Shown: piece by piece, positions 16,804-27,029 of the stretch
Layout of the letters: each line of letters starts with the position of its first letter
How positions within the stretch are numbered: position 1 is the stretch's first letter
NCBI RefSeq assembly: GCF_029624125.1
Contig: NZ_JARSBN010000002.1
Location: 310,001-374,000 of the forward strand
Direction: 5' to 3'
Length of the DNA: 64,000 bases
Source: Winogradskyella marincola
GTDB lineage: Bacteria; Bacteroidota; Bacteroidia; Flavobacteriales; Flavobacteriaceae
The notes under the pieces: generated by a model
Seen by the model: the letters and a program-made list of their open reading frames with translations, nothing else
Databases searched by the model: none
Told to the model about the DNA's origin: nothing
Made by a program: the position numbers and the translations under genes

Positions 16804-16825
16804 GAGATTCCTGCTTTCGCAGGAA
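16804..16825 (+). repeat. Dispersed hairpin element after the nucleotidyltransferase
   Basis: GAGA, then stem TTCCTGC / GCAGGAA with loop TTTC, 2 bases from the stop of the nucleotidyltransferase gene. Confidence 0.65.
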
Positions 16826-16827
16826 CA

Positions 16828-17847
16828 CTATTCCATTACAGTGTAATCTCCAATACTAATTTTAGTAAACTCGCCATTATACTTTACGTGGTTACCAATC
16901 ATAGCTTCGTCTAAATTAGCGTTTTTAATAGTCGTCTGATTCTGTATTAAGCTATTTTTAACGGTTGAATTTTCAATAACGCAATCTTTACCTATAGAAA
17001 CGTTAGGGCCAACCGTAGCGTTCTTTAAAACCGTTCCTTTGGCGATAAAACACGGTTCTATCACTTCTGAATTCTCTAAGACGACAGAATCGTCAACTAA
17101 TTGCTCTTCGCCATCTGCTTTTAAGAAGCCTAACATCTTGGTATTGGTTTCTAGCGTTACGTTTTTGTTTCCGCAATCCATCCACTCATCAACTGTACCT
17201 GTTTTGAAGACTTTACCATCTGCCATCATTCGCTTTATACCGTCGTTGATTTGGTATTCGCCACCATTCATAACGTTTTCATCTAAAACCTCTTGAAGCT
17301 TCGCTTTTAAAACTGCAACATCTTTAAAATAATAGATACCGATTACGGCTTGGTCGCTTACAAAAGTTTCTGGTTTTTCTACAAGTTCAACGATTTCTTG
17401 ATTGTCGTTCAACTTTACCACACCATAAGCTTCAGGATTATCTACCTGCTTTGTCCAAATCACACTATCAGCACTTGGGTCTAAATCGAACTCTGCTCTA
17501 ATCAACGTATCTGCATAAGCAATTACCGCTGGACCTGAAAGTGAAGGTTTGGCACTCATAATAGCGTGACCAGTTCCTAAAGGTTGATCTTGTCTGTAGA
17601 TTGATGCTTTTGCCCCTAAATCTTCAGCCAACTCCGTTAAACTCTCAACAACATCATCTCCAAAAAATGCTGGGTCTCCGAGTACAAAAGCCACTTCTTC
17701 AATAGGTTGCTTCAATACTTTTGCTATGTCTTTTACCAAACGATGCACGATGGGTTGACCTGCTACCGGAATTAATGGTTTTGGAACTGTTAAACTATGT
17801 GGTCTAAGACGTGAGCCTCGACCTGCCATTGGTACTATTATTTTCAT
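16828..17847 (-). CDS. Sugar-1-phosphate nucleotidyltransferase
   Basis: A 339-residue protein with the nucleotidyltransferase signature GRGSRLRPHSLTVPKPLIP (residues 9-27) and a C-terminal left-handed beta-helix of hexapeptide type (KGTVLKNATVGPNVSIGKD). It makes an NDP-sugar from NTP and a sugar-1-phosphate; the exact sugar cannot be read from sequence (glucose-1-P thymidylyl-, uridylyl- or mannose-1-P guanylyltransferase-like). It lies in the flippase-dut envelope cluster, so it may supply a surface glycan. Confidence 0.85.
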   Translation of the reverse strand: MKIIVPMAGRGSRLRPHSLTVPKPLIPVAGQPIVHRLVKDIAKVLKQPIEEVAFVLGDPAFFGDDVVESLTELAEDLGAKASIYRQDQPLGTGHAIMSAKPSLSGPAVIAYADTLIRAEFDLDPSADSVIWTKQVDNPEAYGVVKLNDNQEIVELVEKPETFVSDQAVIGIYYFKDVAVLKAKLQEVLDENVMNGGEYQINDGIKRMMADGKVFKTGTVDEWMDCGNKNVTLETNTKMLGFLKADGEEQLVDDSVVLENSEVIEPCFIAKGTVLKNATVGPNVSIGKDCVIENSTVKNSLIQNQTTIKNANLDEAMIGNHVKYNGEFTKISIGDYTVME

Positions 17848-17866
17848 TTTATGAGTTTATTCTGTT

Positions 17867-19048
17867 TTAATCAATATTTAATTCTATATCTCGGTCTTCA
17901 CAGATTTTTTTGAAACTATCTACTTTATCTTGTTCTTTGAATAAAGAGAAAAGATACTGCATAACTTTTTCTGCATCTGCCGAATATGGTGATTTAGACT
18001 CTTTATATAAGAAGTAAGCATCTATTACACTATTAAGCGATTCCTCTAGTTTGTTGTTACGCATATAAGTTAATGAAAGTCCATAATACCCTTCCGGATC
18101 TTTTGGATATGCGTCTATTAGTTTATTATACCAATACTCTGCACTTTCAAAGTCATTTTTATAGTTGTAAGCAACTGCTATATTCATTAATGGTGTTGGA
18201 TTTAATGAATCTATTGCAATAGACTTTTTATAGGCATGAATTGCATTGTCGTAATCATGTAATTCTCTATAAGCCTTTCCAAGATTATCCCATGCATAGG
18301 CAAATTTATCGTCTAGCTCTTCAGCCTTTTTATAAAATTTTGAAGCTTTTTTATAATTCCCTTTTTCGCTTTCAACAACTCCTTTGTTATAAAATTCAGT
18401 TGCTTTTTTATCAGAAGAATATGCATAGAGCTTGTCTTCGTCATTAGAAAAAACAACTCTTTTTAGCGCTTCGCAGTCATCAACTAGTTTGCTCTTAGTA
18501 TCTGAAATAATTCCTTTCATAGCTTCAACAGTATCCAATTTTAAACTACTAATTGCATCAGACTCAGCAATTCCTTGCGAAACACATTCTGAAATGAAAT
18601 TATTCTTTTCTTCTTTAGATATTGATGTTGGTATATCGCTTATACAGTCGCAAGAAATACTGACTGTCTTGTCTAAAACTTCTAGGTACTGTTGATCACT
18701 AGCAATATGGTTCCTGTAAGTTTCACAATTCTTCTCCAATAACATCATTGCCTTTTTCTTGTCTTTTTCAGTTACCTTATCAGAAGTTCCATCAGAATTT
18801 ATTGTAATGGTTGAGTCCTTATCTGTTGGAACACCAGATATTAAAGCACCCAATACACTTGCTGTATAACAATCATTGAATTTTTCATCAAAGTTTTTTG
18901 AGAGCTTTTTCGGATTTTCATTTTCTAGACATTCACAGATAATAGTTGCTATTATCTCTTCCTTTTTTTGCTTCTTATCTTGTGCTTGCGCAACACAAAC
19001 TATTAAAAAGGTGCCGAAAAGAATAATTTTGGTAAAGACAGTTTTCAT
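17867..19048 (-). CDS. Exported TPR protein with Cys-containing N-terminal half
   Basis: A 393-residue protein with a signal peptide (1-22) and, from about residue 210, three to four TPR units (ATEFYNKGVVESEKGNYKKAS, FAYAWDNLGKAYRELHDYDNA, PTPLMNIAVAYNYKNDFESA). The N-terminal half has many cysteines (for example ICECLEN and SISCDCISD), likely disulphide-bonded. Function unknown. It is placed between dut and the nucleotidyltransferase. Confidence 0.78.
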   Translation of the reverse strand: MKTVFTKIILFGTFLIVCVAQAQDKKQKKEEIIATIICECLENENPKKLSKNFDEKFNDCYTASVLGALISGVPTDKDSTITINSDGTSDKVTEKDKKKAMMLLEKNCETYRNHIASDQQYLEVLDKTVSISCDCISDIPTSISKEEKNNFISECVSQGIAESDAISSLKLDTVEAMKGIISDTKSKLVDDCEALKRVVFSNDEDKLYAYSSDKKATEFYNKGVVESEKGNYKKASKFYKKAEELDDKFAYAWDNLGKAYRELHDYDNAIHAYKKSIAIDSLNPTPLMNIAVAYNYKNDFESAEYWYNKLIDAYPKDPEGYYGLSLTYMRNNKLEESLNSVIDAYFLYKESKSPYSADAEKVMQYLFSLFKEQDKVDSFKKICEDRDIELNID

Positions 19049-19057
19049 ATTTTGAGT

Positions 19058-19492
19058 TTATTTTGTCCCTGTGCTTCCAAAACCACCTTCTCCTCTGTCA
19101 GTTTCAGAAAGTTCTTCGACTTCTATCCACTCTGCACGCTCGTGCTTTGCAATTACTAACTGCGCAATGCGTTCTCCGTTTTGAATGGTAAATTCTTCGT
19201 TAGAAAGATTTACTAAAATCACACCTATCTCACCTCTGTAATCTGCATCTACTGTTCCTGGTGCGTTGAGTACAGTGATTCCTTTTTTGGCTGCCAAACC
19301 GCTTCTTGGTCTTACTTGTGCTTCATAACCGATTGGTAATTCTATAAATAGGCCTGTGCCTACTATTGTTCTTTCTAATGGTTTAAGGATTCTGTCTTCG
19401 GTTAGGTTGGCTCTTAAGTCCATACCTGCGGAAGCTATGGTTTCGTAATGTGGTAAATCGTGAATGGATTTATTTATGATTTTAATTGTCAT
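19058..19492 (-). CDS. dut: dUTP diphosphatase
   Basis: A 144-residue trimeric dUTPase that hydrolyses dUTP to dUMP and pyrophosphate. All five motifs are visible: AGMDLRA (motif 1), RPRSGLA (2), [17 protein letters not shown] (3), ERIAQLVI (4) and [10 protein letters not shown] (5). It overlaps the flippase gene by 4 bases, so the two are co-transcribed. Confidence 0.97.
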   Translation of the reverse strand: MTIKIINKSIHDLPHYETIASAGMDLRANLTEDRILKPLERTIVGTGLFIELPIGYEAQVRPRSGLAAKKGITVLNAPGTVDADYRGEIGVILVNLSNEEFTIQNGERIAQLVIAKHERAEWIEVEELSETDRGEGGFGSTGTK

Positions 19493-20919
19493 CTTCTTCT
19501 TAATAATTGTTTGAGTTCTTTTCTTTCTAATAAAGCAATACCTGCAATAAAAATAAGCATTAAAGCAACGTTGAAAAAATAGTTGCCTCTTAGATGTTTA
19601 AAAGATATGTAACATAGCACTACTGCAAATCCAATATAGCCTAAAATTCTTGACACTTGATAAGGTACTTTATAGTGTTTTTGCCCTAATACATAAGACA
19701 TCATCATCATTATTGCATAGGCTAAAAGTGTTGTCCAAGCGGCTGCTATAAAACCGTATTTTGGCAATAAAATAACATTAAGTACAATGGTAATAACAGC
19801 TCCTACAATTGAAAAATACATTCCAAATCGTGTTTTGTCTGTGAGTTTGTACCAAATTGCCAGATTAAAATAGATGCCTAAAAACAAATTAGCCAATAAC
19901 ACAATTGGTACAATTTCTAATGCAACCCAATATGCTTCATCTCTAACAATTAAAGCTTTAAAAACATCTATAAACCCAACGATGAATAATAACATTAATG
20001 CGCCACAAATAACGAAGTATTTCATGATTAGAGCATAGGTGTTTTTAGCGTTCTTCTCTTTAGCATGATTAAAGAAAAAAGGCTCTGCTCCTAGCCTAAA
20101 AGCTTGAATGAAAATAGTCATAAACACGGCTAGCTTATAACATCCTGCATAGGCTCCATTAGTGTCTTTTCCCAACACATCTGGAATTAACCATTTATCA
20201 AAATTCTCGTTAATGACATAGGCTAGACCTGCAATCATAACTGGCAAGCCATAATTCAGCATTTGTTTGAATATCGCTTTGTCAAAAATCCATTTCGTTT
20301 TTAAAAAATACGGCAACAAAAACAGTATTGTAATTGCACTTGCAGCAAGGTTTGCTATGAAAATATATTTTACTGAATCTGTTTTATCATATCCTGAAAA
20401 CTCAATATTAAACTTTGGAATTGCCCAAAGAAAAAAGAAATTAAGAATCACATACGTAAGTATGTTACTTAGCTTAATAAATGTGAATTTAATAGGCTTT
20501 CCTGTTGCTCTTAAATAAGCAAATGGTGCTACTACTAAGGTATCTAAAACCAACACTCCAATTAGATAATTAAAATAGTCTAAGCGAAGATTTACAAATT
20601 CTGCTAAAGGTTGATTAAAAATCATCACAATAGCAAAAACAATTAATGTGGAAACCAATAAACTAATTAAAGTTGTAGAGTAGACTTTACTTTGCTCTTT
20701 TTGCTTGCTAAAAAACCTAAAGAATGCCGTTTCCATACCATATGTAAGCAATACATTAAAAAATGCAGCATATACATAGAAATATGTATTGTCTGAATAG
20801 CTAGCAGTATCTAATGTGTCTGTGTGTAGCGGTACAAGTACAAAATTCATAAGCCTAGGCAACACCGTTGCTAAACCGTAAATTATAGTGTCTTTAAAAA
20901 AGGATTTGAGTACGCTCAA
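19489..20919 (-). CDS. Polysaccharide flippase (MOP/Wzx-like)
   Basis: A 476-residue integral membrane protein with about 12-14 helices and the MOP-superfamily style of a polysaccharide transporter ([24 protein letters not shown] at the start, split into two helices). It probably flips lipid-linked oligosaccharide across the inner membrane. First gene of the envelope cluster that runs to the EnvC-like gene. A second flippase lies at 55424. Confidence 0.85.
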   Translation of the reverse strand: MSVLKSFFKDTIIYGLATVLPRLMNFVLVPLHTDTLDTASYSDNTYFYVYAAFFNVLLTYGMETAFFRFFSKQKEQSKVYSTTLISLLVSTLIVFAIVMIFNQPLAEFVNLRLDYFNYLIGVLVLDTLVVAPFAYLRATGKPIKFTFIKLSNILTYVILNFFFLWAIPKFNIEFSGYDKTDSVKYIFIANLAASAITILFLLPYFLKTKWIFDKAIFKQMLNYGLPVMIAGLAYVINENFDKWLIPDVLGKDTNGAYAGCYKLAVFMTIFIQAFRLGAEPFFFNHAKEKNAKNTYALIMKYFVICGALMLLFIVGFIDVFKALIVRDEAYWVALEIVPIVLLANLFLGIYFNLAIWYKLTDKTRFGMYFSIVGAVITIVLNVILLPKYGFIAAAWTTLLAYAIMMMMSYVLGQKHYKVPYQVSRILGYIGFAVVLCYISFKHLRGNYFFNVALMLIFIAGIALLERKELKQLLRRR

Positions 20920-20981
20920 TTGCTTAATAATGAAATCGCTTCAAAAATATTAAATATAAATGGGTCTACAGTTAGATAAAC

Positions 20982-21008
20982 AAAAAAGCCTTACTTTTTA
21001 GTAAGGCT
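20982..21008 (-). terminator. Terminator of the lipoprotein gene at 21030
   Basis: Stem AGCCTTAC / GTAAGGCT, loop of 6, with six T residues following on the minus strand. Confidence 0.85.
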
Positions 21009-21029
21009 CTGGTATTGATTAAGATAATT

Positions 21030-21563
21030 CTAATTGTCGTCTATTTCTTCATCTAGAGTAGCCATGCTACTTGAAGTGCTTCTTTCATAAATAGATGGTG
21101 GACCGTTTTCGTAGTAGGTACCTGCCACTTCATTTAAAGAAATTATTTTATGATACTTGATTTGTCCGTTTTCTGAATAGCTTATTACACACTCATCATC
21201 TTTGAGATTAAATGGGTAATCTATTGATTTCTCTGCTTTTTGAAATGTATAATTAGGTGATGGATGCTTTAGTACAGCTGTATACTTACTTTCATTTTTA
21301 ACAAGTTTACCTCTTAAGTTTCTAAAATAAACTTCGTTAATAGTAACTCCCTCTTCAATATTATAAACAGGAACGAAAATATTAATTCCAGTACCACCAA
21401 CTTTAATCCCAGCATACCACTCTTGAAATACCACAGACTTAACAGTAAAAGGTATTTGTTTTTCAAAATTAGATGTAGCTATTTTGGTGCTAGTACATTG
21501 AAAAAAAGAAAATAGTGTTACAGCAAAAACAATGGCATAAATTGCCTTTTTTAGATTCTTCAT
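21030..21563 (-). CDS. Hypothetical lipoprotein
   Basis: A 177-residue protein with signal peptide and lipobox (Cys23 in FFQCTS). The mature part is beta-rich (VKSVVFQEWYAGIKVGGTGINIFVP in pieces, EGVTINEVYFRNL). No family recognised. Single gene with own terminator; 174 AT-rich bases upstream without further signals that I can name. Confidence 0.65.
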   Translation of the reverse strand: MKNLKKAIYAIVFAVTLFSFFQCTSTKIATSNFEKQIPFTVKSVVFQEWYAGIKVGGTGINIFVPVYNIEEGVTINEVYFRNLRGKLVKNESKYTAVLKHPSPNYTFQKAEKSIDYPFNLKDDECVISYSENGQIKYHKIISLNEVAGTYYENGPPSIYERSTSSSMATLDEEIDDN

Positions 21564-21737
21564 TATAAGTAGGTTAAAATTTGCTAAAACAATATATATG
21601 AAATTATTCTATTTAATCGTTTATTACCATGTGTAATCGATAAGAAGTAATTATATGTAAGATATTATTTCCAAAAATATTTTATTGTTGTAAAGTCTTA
21701 TAAATATTCTATTTTAACAGAAATAATTTTTTAATAC

Positions 21738-22061
21738 ATGATAGGTCCAGCAAAACGATTAATTACAGAAGAAAAAGTAAAAAACTCTTCGTGTTCTCAT
21801 TGTGGAGAACAAAATACTCTATTGGCTAAAGTATTTTCTAAGATGTTTATTTTGAAAATATTGCCTTTTGTTTATGGGAAAACAACAGAATTATCTTGCT
21901 CTCACTGTGAGAAGGTATATGATAAAAATGATACTATTGATCCTGTTACTCAAAGACGTGTGGATATTATAAAAGACGATGCAAAGCATGTCTGGTTCTT
22001 ATATTTAGGATACGTTTTTATTATAACTGCTTTTATTGTTGCCGTTTTTAAAGATAAGTAA
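21738..22061 (+). CDS. Small zinc-ribbon membrane protein
   Basis: A 107-residue protein with two CxxC pairs (Cys19/Cys22 and Cys54/Cys57) that form a likely zinc ribbon, and one C-terminal transmembrane helix (about 85-104). Function unknown. Single gene with a palindromic terminator after it. Confidence 0.65.
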   Translation: MIGPAKRLITEEKVKNSSCSHCGEQNTLLAKVFSKMFILKILPFVYGKTTELSCSHCEKVYDKNDTIDPVTQRRVDIIKDDAKHVWFLYLGYVFIITAFIVAVFKDK

Positions 22062-22064
22062 ACA

Positions 22065-22094
22065 AAAAACCCAACTCATATGAGTTGGGTTTTT
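22065..22094. terminator. Bidirectional terminator
   Basis: A perfect 30-base palindrome (15-bp arms with core ACCCAACTCAT) with A-run on one side and T-run on the other. It serves the zinc-ribbon gene and the convergent secreted-protein gene. Confidence 0.85.
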
Positions 22095-22113
22095 ATAGTG
22101 TAGTGATATATAC

Positions 22114-23757
22114 TTAATTTATATTTAAAGTTCCCAATCTAGATCCTTTATTGTTAGATCCATAGATTATATATTCCTTATTGTTTATACCAAAGTTTGT
22201 TAGTGGTTGAATTACAATTTGTCTCTTCTCAAAATCTTCTGGATCAACACGCTCTAATTCGCCAGTGTGCTCATCAAAAATGAAAGCAACCGGAATCATT
22301 TTATTTACATTTCTAACTTTCTTTACGTCATCCATATCAGTAATTCCGATATTTTTTGGATCATCGTTAACAATCAAAGTAAGCTTGCCATTATGATATA
22401 ATGGAATTGAACTCAAGTACTCTGGGCCACGACCTAAAACAGTTAACGGAAACATTACAGATGCCGATACTGTTACATTACCACTACTGGCAAACCCAGC
22501 AAGACCAATACTCATTTGTTGCACCGTAACTTGTTGCTCTTTTGGCACGACGTTGCTCCATTGTAAAGTTCCATCTTCATTTAAAGATGTTACGATAATC
22601 TCATTAGCTATGTAAGTAATGGGAGTGAATGCTAAAGGACCAATCCCAGAAGAACGGCCAACCACTCTTAAGTAGTATTCTGATAATATCATTATACCTC
22701 CATTGTCCTTTTCTATTAAATGCGTATTTCTATAAAATGGTTTTAAATCTTTACCCTTTTTTGCTCTTCTTTCCCCTATTAAAGTTTTCTTTACGTCAAA
22801 AGTAAATTCGTTAAATGTCTTTTTGGTAATAGTTTGATTTTTGTAGTCTGCAGCAATATCAAAAATTCCTTCAAGACCAGATTGAGCTTTACCACTAGAT
22901 TTTAAATCTGAATAAAAGCCTATAAGATGAACACTATTATCTTTTGTTTCTATAAGGTTACAGTTTAAAGCCTTTTTTCCAGACAAGTTTATTGTTAGTT
23001 CTTCTTTCTCGTAGTTATTCTTAGCCTGATAGCTATGAAGTGTTATATTGTTTACTGTTGTTTTACTTTTTTTATCTCTATAACTCTCGGTTGTAGAAAT
23101 AAAAACATCACCAAATTCATTGATTGCAAAGTCAGAAAAGTCAAACACTAAGTCTTTTCTATCATCAAATGTCATTGAATAATCATCGTTTAATACAGAA
23201 CTTAGGTTCTTATCTAATAATGAGAATTTGTAGGTTAATTTTTCTTCTTTTTCAATGATTCCTACGTGAGAAACAAAATAATTTACATTGTCATAAGAGG
23301 TATCAAAAACAAAAACTCCTCTATTCTTCTTGTTTTTAACATCTACTGTAAGAAGTGTAATGGTTTTGCCTAACTTTAGATTATTGAGAATCTCCTTTGC
23401 TATGAATTTGTTTTGCTTATTCTTTTTGTCATAATAACTTGCCATGACATAAGCTTTATCTTCAATAACCGCAACGTCTTCAATAAACACTTTGTTTCCA
23501 TTTATTTTTTCTAAATCTAATAGAACACTTTTCTGAAACTTCTTGGTCGCGTTATCAAAAGATTGTAAAAAGTATTTCTTCTTTTTATTAGCTAATCCGT
23601 AGATAGTGTTATCTACAACACCTGCTATATGTATTAGACTTCCGTCATTATTTTCTACTTTATCTCCAAAGTTTAGAGAAACATTGCCAACTGTATGTTG
23701 AGCACTAACAAAAGTAAAGGTTAAAATAAAACTTAAAATTAAGAGAGTTTTTTTCAT
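22114..23757 (-). CDS. Hypothetical secreted protein, beta-propeller-like
   Basis: A 547-residue protein with a signal peptide (1-19, FVSAQ). The mature part is made of repeated short beta-hairpins with aromatic/charged patterns (SLIHIAGVVDNTIYGLA, VAVIEDKAYVMASYY, NSVHLIGFYSDL), suggesting a propeller-like fold. No type IX sorting domain is evident at the C-terminus. Function unknown. Single gene. Confidence 0.65.
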   Translation of the reverse strand: MKKTLLILSFILTFTFVSAQHTVGNVSLNFGDKVENNDGSLIHIAGVVDNTIYGLANKKKKYFLQSFDNATKKFQKSVLLDLEKINGNKVFIEDVAVIEDKAYVMASYYDKKNKQNKFIAKEILNNLKLGKTITLLTVDVKNKKNRGVFVFDTSYDNVNYFVSHVGIIEKEEKLTYKFSLLDKNLSSVLNDDYSMTFDDRKDLVFDFSDFAINEFGDVFISTTESYRDKKSKTTVNNITLHSYQAKNNYEKEELTINLSGKKALNCNLIETKDNSVHLIGFYSDLKSSGKAQSGLEGIFDIAADYKNQTITKKTFNEFTFDVKKTLIGERRAKKGKDLKPFYRNTHLIEKDNGGIMILSEYYLRVVGRSSGIGPLAFTPITYIANEIIVTSLNEDGTLQWSNVVPKEQQVTVQQMSIGLAGFASSGNVTVSASVMFPLTVLGRGPEYLSSIPLYHNGKLTLIVNDDPKNIGITDMDDVKKVRNVNKMIPVAFIFDEHTGELERVDPEDFEKRQIVIQPLTNFGINNKEYIIYGSNNKGSRLGTLNIN

Positions 23758-23814
23758 GTTTAGATTGGTTTAATAGTATGTTTTTGTAAATAACTTCAAA
23801 ATTATCCTAAAAAC

Positions 23815-23851
23815 AAAATCCCAGACTTTTTTATGTAAAGTCTGGGATTTT
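23815..23851 (-). terminator. Terminator of the ATP synthase operon
   Basis: A 15-bp perfect stem (AAAATCCCAGACTTT / AAAGTCTGGGATTTT) with a 7-base loop, about 70 bases after the atpG stop on the minus strand. Confidence 0.85.
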
Positions 23852-23921
23852 ATACTATTTAGTAAATGTCTTTAGCCTAGTTGCTCAATGCTTCTAAGCC
23901 AGTTTATCATTTGGCTAACAA

Positions 23922-24782
23922 CTAATTGTTAAGTGCTTCAGCTCCACCAACGATTTCAAGAATTTCGTTAGTAATTGCTGCTTGCCTTGCTTTGTTGTAT
24001 GTTAATTTTAACTGATCCCTAAGTTCTGTTGCATTATCTGTTGCCTTATGCATAGCAGTCATACGAGCACCATGTTCTGAAGCAAAAGAATCTCTAATAC
24101 CTTTATACAATTGCGTTTTTAAAGACTTTGGAATAAGCGTTTCTACAATTTCTTGTTTGCTAGGCTCAAAGATGTAATCTAAATTTTCATTAGAATCGCT
24201 CTCAACAGGAATTATAGGTAAAAATTGCTCTGTCATTACAATTTGCGTTGCTGCATTTTTAAAGTGGTTGTATACCAACTCTACTTTATCGTACTCACCA
24301 GCAACAAACTTATCCATTACCATTTGAGCTATTTCTGCAACATTGTCAAACGTTAAATCATCAAAAACTTCACTTTTATTAGCAATAACGTTACCCTGTT
24401 TAGCAAAGACATCATTTACTTTTTTACCAATTGTAAGAATTGAAACATCCTTACCAGCATATGTTTCTGATAACAGTACATTAACCTGCTTAATAATGTT
24501 AGAGTTAAATGCACCAGCTAAACCTCTATTAGAAGATATAGCAACAATAAGTACCTTTTTTACTTCTCTTTGTTCTGCAAATTTACTTCCGCTATCAGCA
24601 TCTAATGTAGCGCTTAAGCTCTGAAGCAATTCTGTTAACTTATTAGAATAAGGACGCATTGCAGTAATAGCATCTTGAGCTTTCTTCAATTTTGCAGCAG
24701 ATACCATTTTCATAGCACTGGTAATCTGCATCGTTGAAGATACCGAAGATATTCTATTACGTATTTCTTTTAAGTTTGCCAT
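23922..24782 (-). CDS. atpG: ATP synthase gamma subunit
   Basis: The central stalk subunit of F1, 286 residues from MANLKEIRNRISSVSSTMQ, the canonical gamma N-terminus. An in-frame ATG at 24797 would add five residues, but that ATG is the tail of a repeat hairpin (24796-24816), so I prefer 24782. The C-terminal helix (ITNEILEIVGGAEAL) is typical. Last gene of the operon; atpD and atpC are not here, as is usual in this phylum. Confidence 0.96.
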   Translation of the reverse strand: MANLKEIRNRISSVSSTMQITSAMKMVSAAKLKKAQDAITAMRPYSNKLTELLQSLSATLDADSGSKFAEQREVKKVLIVAISSNRGLAGAFNSNIIKQVNVLLSETYAGKDVSILTIGKKVNDVFAKQGNVIANKSEVFDDLTFDNVAEIAQMVMDKFVAGEYDKVELVYNHFKNAATQIVMTEQFLPIIPVESDSNENLDYIFEPSKQEIVETLIPKSLKTQLYKGIRDSFASEHGARMTAMHKATDNATELRDQLKLTYNKARQAAITNEILEIVGGAEALNN

Positions 24783-24795
24783 TCTTTTATTTATC

Positions 24796-24816
24796 ATTCC
24801 GCACTTAATGCGGAAT
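24796..24816 (-). repeat. Dispersed hairpin element between atpA and atpG (minus orientation)
   Basis: Stem ATTCCGCA / TGCGGAAT, loop of 5, with tail GATA on the minus strand. Stem sequence differs from the other copies but pairs perfectly. It forms an inverted pair with the element at 24845. Confidence 0.65.
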
Positions 24817-24844
24817 CTTTTTTAATAATTGAACTTCAAATATT

Positions 24845-24871
24845 GAGATTCCTGCCTTCGCAGGAATGACA
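24845..24871 (+). repeat. Dispersed hairpin element between atpA and atpG (plus orientation)
   Basis: The most complete copy: GAGA, stem ATTCCTGC / GCAGGAAT (sharing the last A), loop CTTC, tail GACA. It ends next to the atpA stop. Confidence 0.75.
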
Positions 24872-24872
24872 A

Positions 24873-26453
24873 TTAAGCTTTAAACTTCGCAGAAAGGTCT
24901 TTAGCTACTTTTGTTAAAGTATCGATTACCTCATCTGTTAATTTACCAGCTTTTAATGTATCTAAAGTATCTCTATGCTTAGCATTTAAGTACTCTATAT
25001 AATCTCTTTCAAATTCTTTTACTTTCTCTACAGGAACATCTTTTAATAAGTTCTTAGAACCAGCATAAATGATTGCTACCTGATCTTCTACAGTAAACGG
25101 ATCGTTTTGAGCTTGTTTTAAGATCTCTACGTTACGCTTACCTTTTTCAATTACATTTAAAGTAGCTGCATCTAAATCTGAACCAAACTTAGCAAACGCT
25201 TCTAATTCACGGAACTGTGCTTGGTCTAATTTTAAAGTACCAGATACTTTTTTCATTGATTTAATCTGAGCAGAACCACCAACACGAGATACAGAGATAC
25301 CTACGTTAATTGCAGGACGTACACCAGAGTTAAATAAATCTGACTCTAAGAATATCTGACCATCTGTAATAGAAATTACGTTTGTTGGGATATATGCAGA
25401 AACGTCACCAGCTTGTGTTTCAATAATTGGTAATGCAGTTAAAGAACCACCACCTTTTACGATTGGCTTTAATGACTCTGGTAAGTCATTCATGTTTTTA
25501 GCGATTTCGTCATCTGCAATTACTTTTGCCGCACGCTCTAATAATCTAGAGTGTAAGTAGAAAACGTCACCTGGATACGCCTCACGTCCTGGTGGACGAC
25601 GTAATAATAAAGATACCTCACGGTAAGCAACTGCTTGCTTAGATAAATCATCATAAACGATTAAAGCAGGACGACCAGTATCTCTAAAGTACTCACCAAT
25701 AGCAGCACCAGCGAAAGGCGCATATACTTGCATTGGTGCAGGATCTGATGCGTTTGCCGCTACAATAACTGTATACGCTAAAGCACCTTTATCTTCTAAT
25801 GTTTTTGCGATGTTTGCTACTGTTGAAGCTTTTTGACCTACAGCAACATATACACAGAATACAGGCTCACCTGCATCATAAAATTCTTTTTGATTTAAGA
25901 TGGTATCAATACAAACCGTAGTCTTACCTGTCTGACGGTCTCCAATTACCAACTCACGCTGACCTCTACCTACAGGAATCATAGCATCAATAGATTTGAT
26001 ACCTGTTTGCATTGGCTCATCTACTGGCTGACGGAAAATTACACCAGGTGCCTTACGCTCTAATGGCATTTCGTATAAATCACCACCAATTGGTCCTTTA
26101 CCGTCAATTGGGTTACCAAGAGTATCAACAACTCTACCAACCATTTCTTCACCTACTTTAATAGATGCAATACGGTTAGTACGTTTTACTGTAGCTCCTT
26201 CTTTAATTTCTTTTGAAGGCCCTAATAATACGATACCAACGTTATCTTCTTCAAGGTTAAGTACAATACCTTCTAAGCCACCTTCAAATTCTACTAATTC
26301 TCCGTATTGTGCATTAGAAAGTCCGTAAGCACGTACGATACCATCACCTACAGTTAATACTGTTCCTACTTCGTTTAATGAAGCACCTGCTTCAAAACCT
26401 GAAAGTTGTTGTTTTAAGATTGCTGATATTTCAGCTGGTTTTACTTCTGCCAT
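24873..26453 (-). CDS. atpA: ATP synthase alpha subunit
   Basis: A 526-residue F1 alpha subunit with P-loop GDRQTGKTT (residues 171-179), the VGxGRRELVIGD-type context and the conserved [24 protein letters not shown] segment. It forms the non-catalytic nucleotide sites with beta. Separated from atpG by 90 bases holding two hairpins. Confidence 0.98.
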   Translation of the reverse strand: MAEVKPAEISAILKQQLSGFEAGASLNEVGTVLTVGDGIVRAYGLSNAQYGELVEFEGGLEGIVLNLEEDNVGIVLLGPSKEIKEGATVKRTNRIASIKVGEEMVGRVVDTLGNPIDGKGPIGGDLYEMPLERKAPGVIFRQPVDEPMQTGIKSIDAMIPVGRGQRELVIGDRQTGKTTVCIDTILNQKEFYDAGEPVFCVYVAVGQKASTVANIAKTLEDKGALAYTVIVAANASDPAPMQVYAPFAGAAIGEYFRDTGRPALIVYDDLSKQAVAYREVSLLLRRPPGREAYPGDVFYLHSRLLERAAKVIADDEIAKNMNDLPESLKPIVKGGGSLTALPIIETQAGDVSAYIPTNVISITDGQIFLESDLFNSGVRPAINVGISVSRVGGSAQIKSMKKVSGTLKLDQAQFRELEAFAKFGSDLDAATLNVIEKGKRNVEILKQAQNDPFTVEDQVAIIYAGSKNLLKDVPVEKVKEFERDYIEYLNAKHRDTLDTLKAGKLTDEVIDTLTKVAKDLSAKFKA

Positions 26454-26486
26454 TTTATTTAGTCTTTAGCTACTAGCGTTTAGCTA

Positions 26487-27023
26487 TTAGTTTAATGTAA
26501 ATTCTCTTTTTAAATTGTTTAGTTTGTTAGCGATACTTGCATCATATTGTAAGTCACCAACTCTAAGTATAAAACCTCCTAAGATAGATTCGTCTACAGT
26601 GTTTTCTATTTCGGTAGTTTTTCCTGTAAGCTCTTTTACTTTTGCTAACACCTTTTCTTCTAATTCTTTAGATAGTGGTGTTGCTGAAGTAACTTTAGCA
26701 ATTTGAGTTTCTCTTAACTGATCGTATAACTGCGTATATTTTACAGCAACATCTCCTAATAAAGAAAGACGCTTATTTGCAATTAATACATCGATTAAGT
26801 TTACAGTTGCAGTATTAGCATCTTTAAAGATAGAAACTAAAACTGATTTTTTATCTGAAGACCTTACTACAGGGCTTAACATCACTGCTTTTAACTCAAT
26901 ATTTTCTGCAATAGCATTTGCTATTTGTTTCATATCGGCATTCACAGCTTCAGCTGAACCATTATCGGTAGCTAAACTAAGTACTGCCTTTGCATAACGT
27001 ATTGCTGCTCTAGATTCTGCCAT
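26487..27023 (-). CDS. atpH: ATP synthase delta subunit
   Basis: A 178-residue F1 delta (OSCP-like) subunit: RAAIRYAKAVLSLA at the N-terminus and the C-terminal ESILGGFILRVGDLQYDASIANKL motif. It links the peripheral stalk to F1. Six bases after atpF. Confidence 0.94.
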   Translation of the reverse strand: MAESRAAIRYAKAVLSLATDNGSAEAVNADMKQIANAIAENIELKAVMLSPVVRSSDKKSVLVSIFKDANTATVNLIDVLIANKRLSLLGDVAVKYTQLYDQLRETQIAKVTSATPLSKELEEKVLAKVKELTGKTTEIENTVDESILGGFILRVGDLQYDASIANKLNNLKREFTLN

Positions 27024-27029
27024 CTATAA

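Noticed and set aside
24783..24797. Upstream ATG for atpG
   Set aside because: It belongs to the tail of a repeat hairpin and adds residues that are not part of the gamma family.
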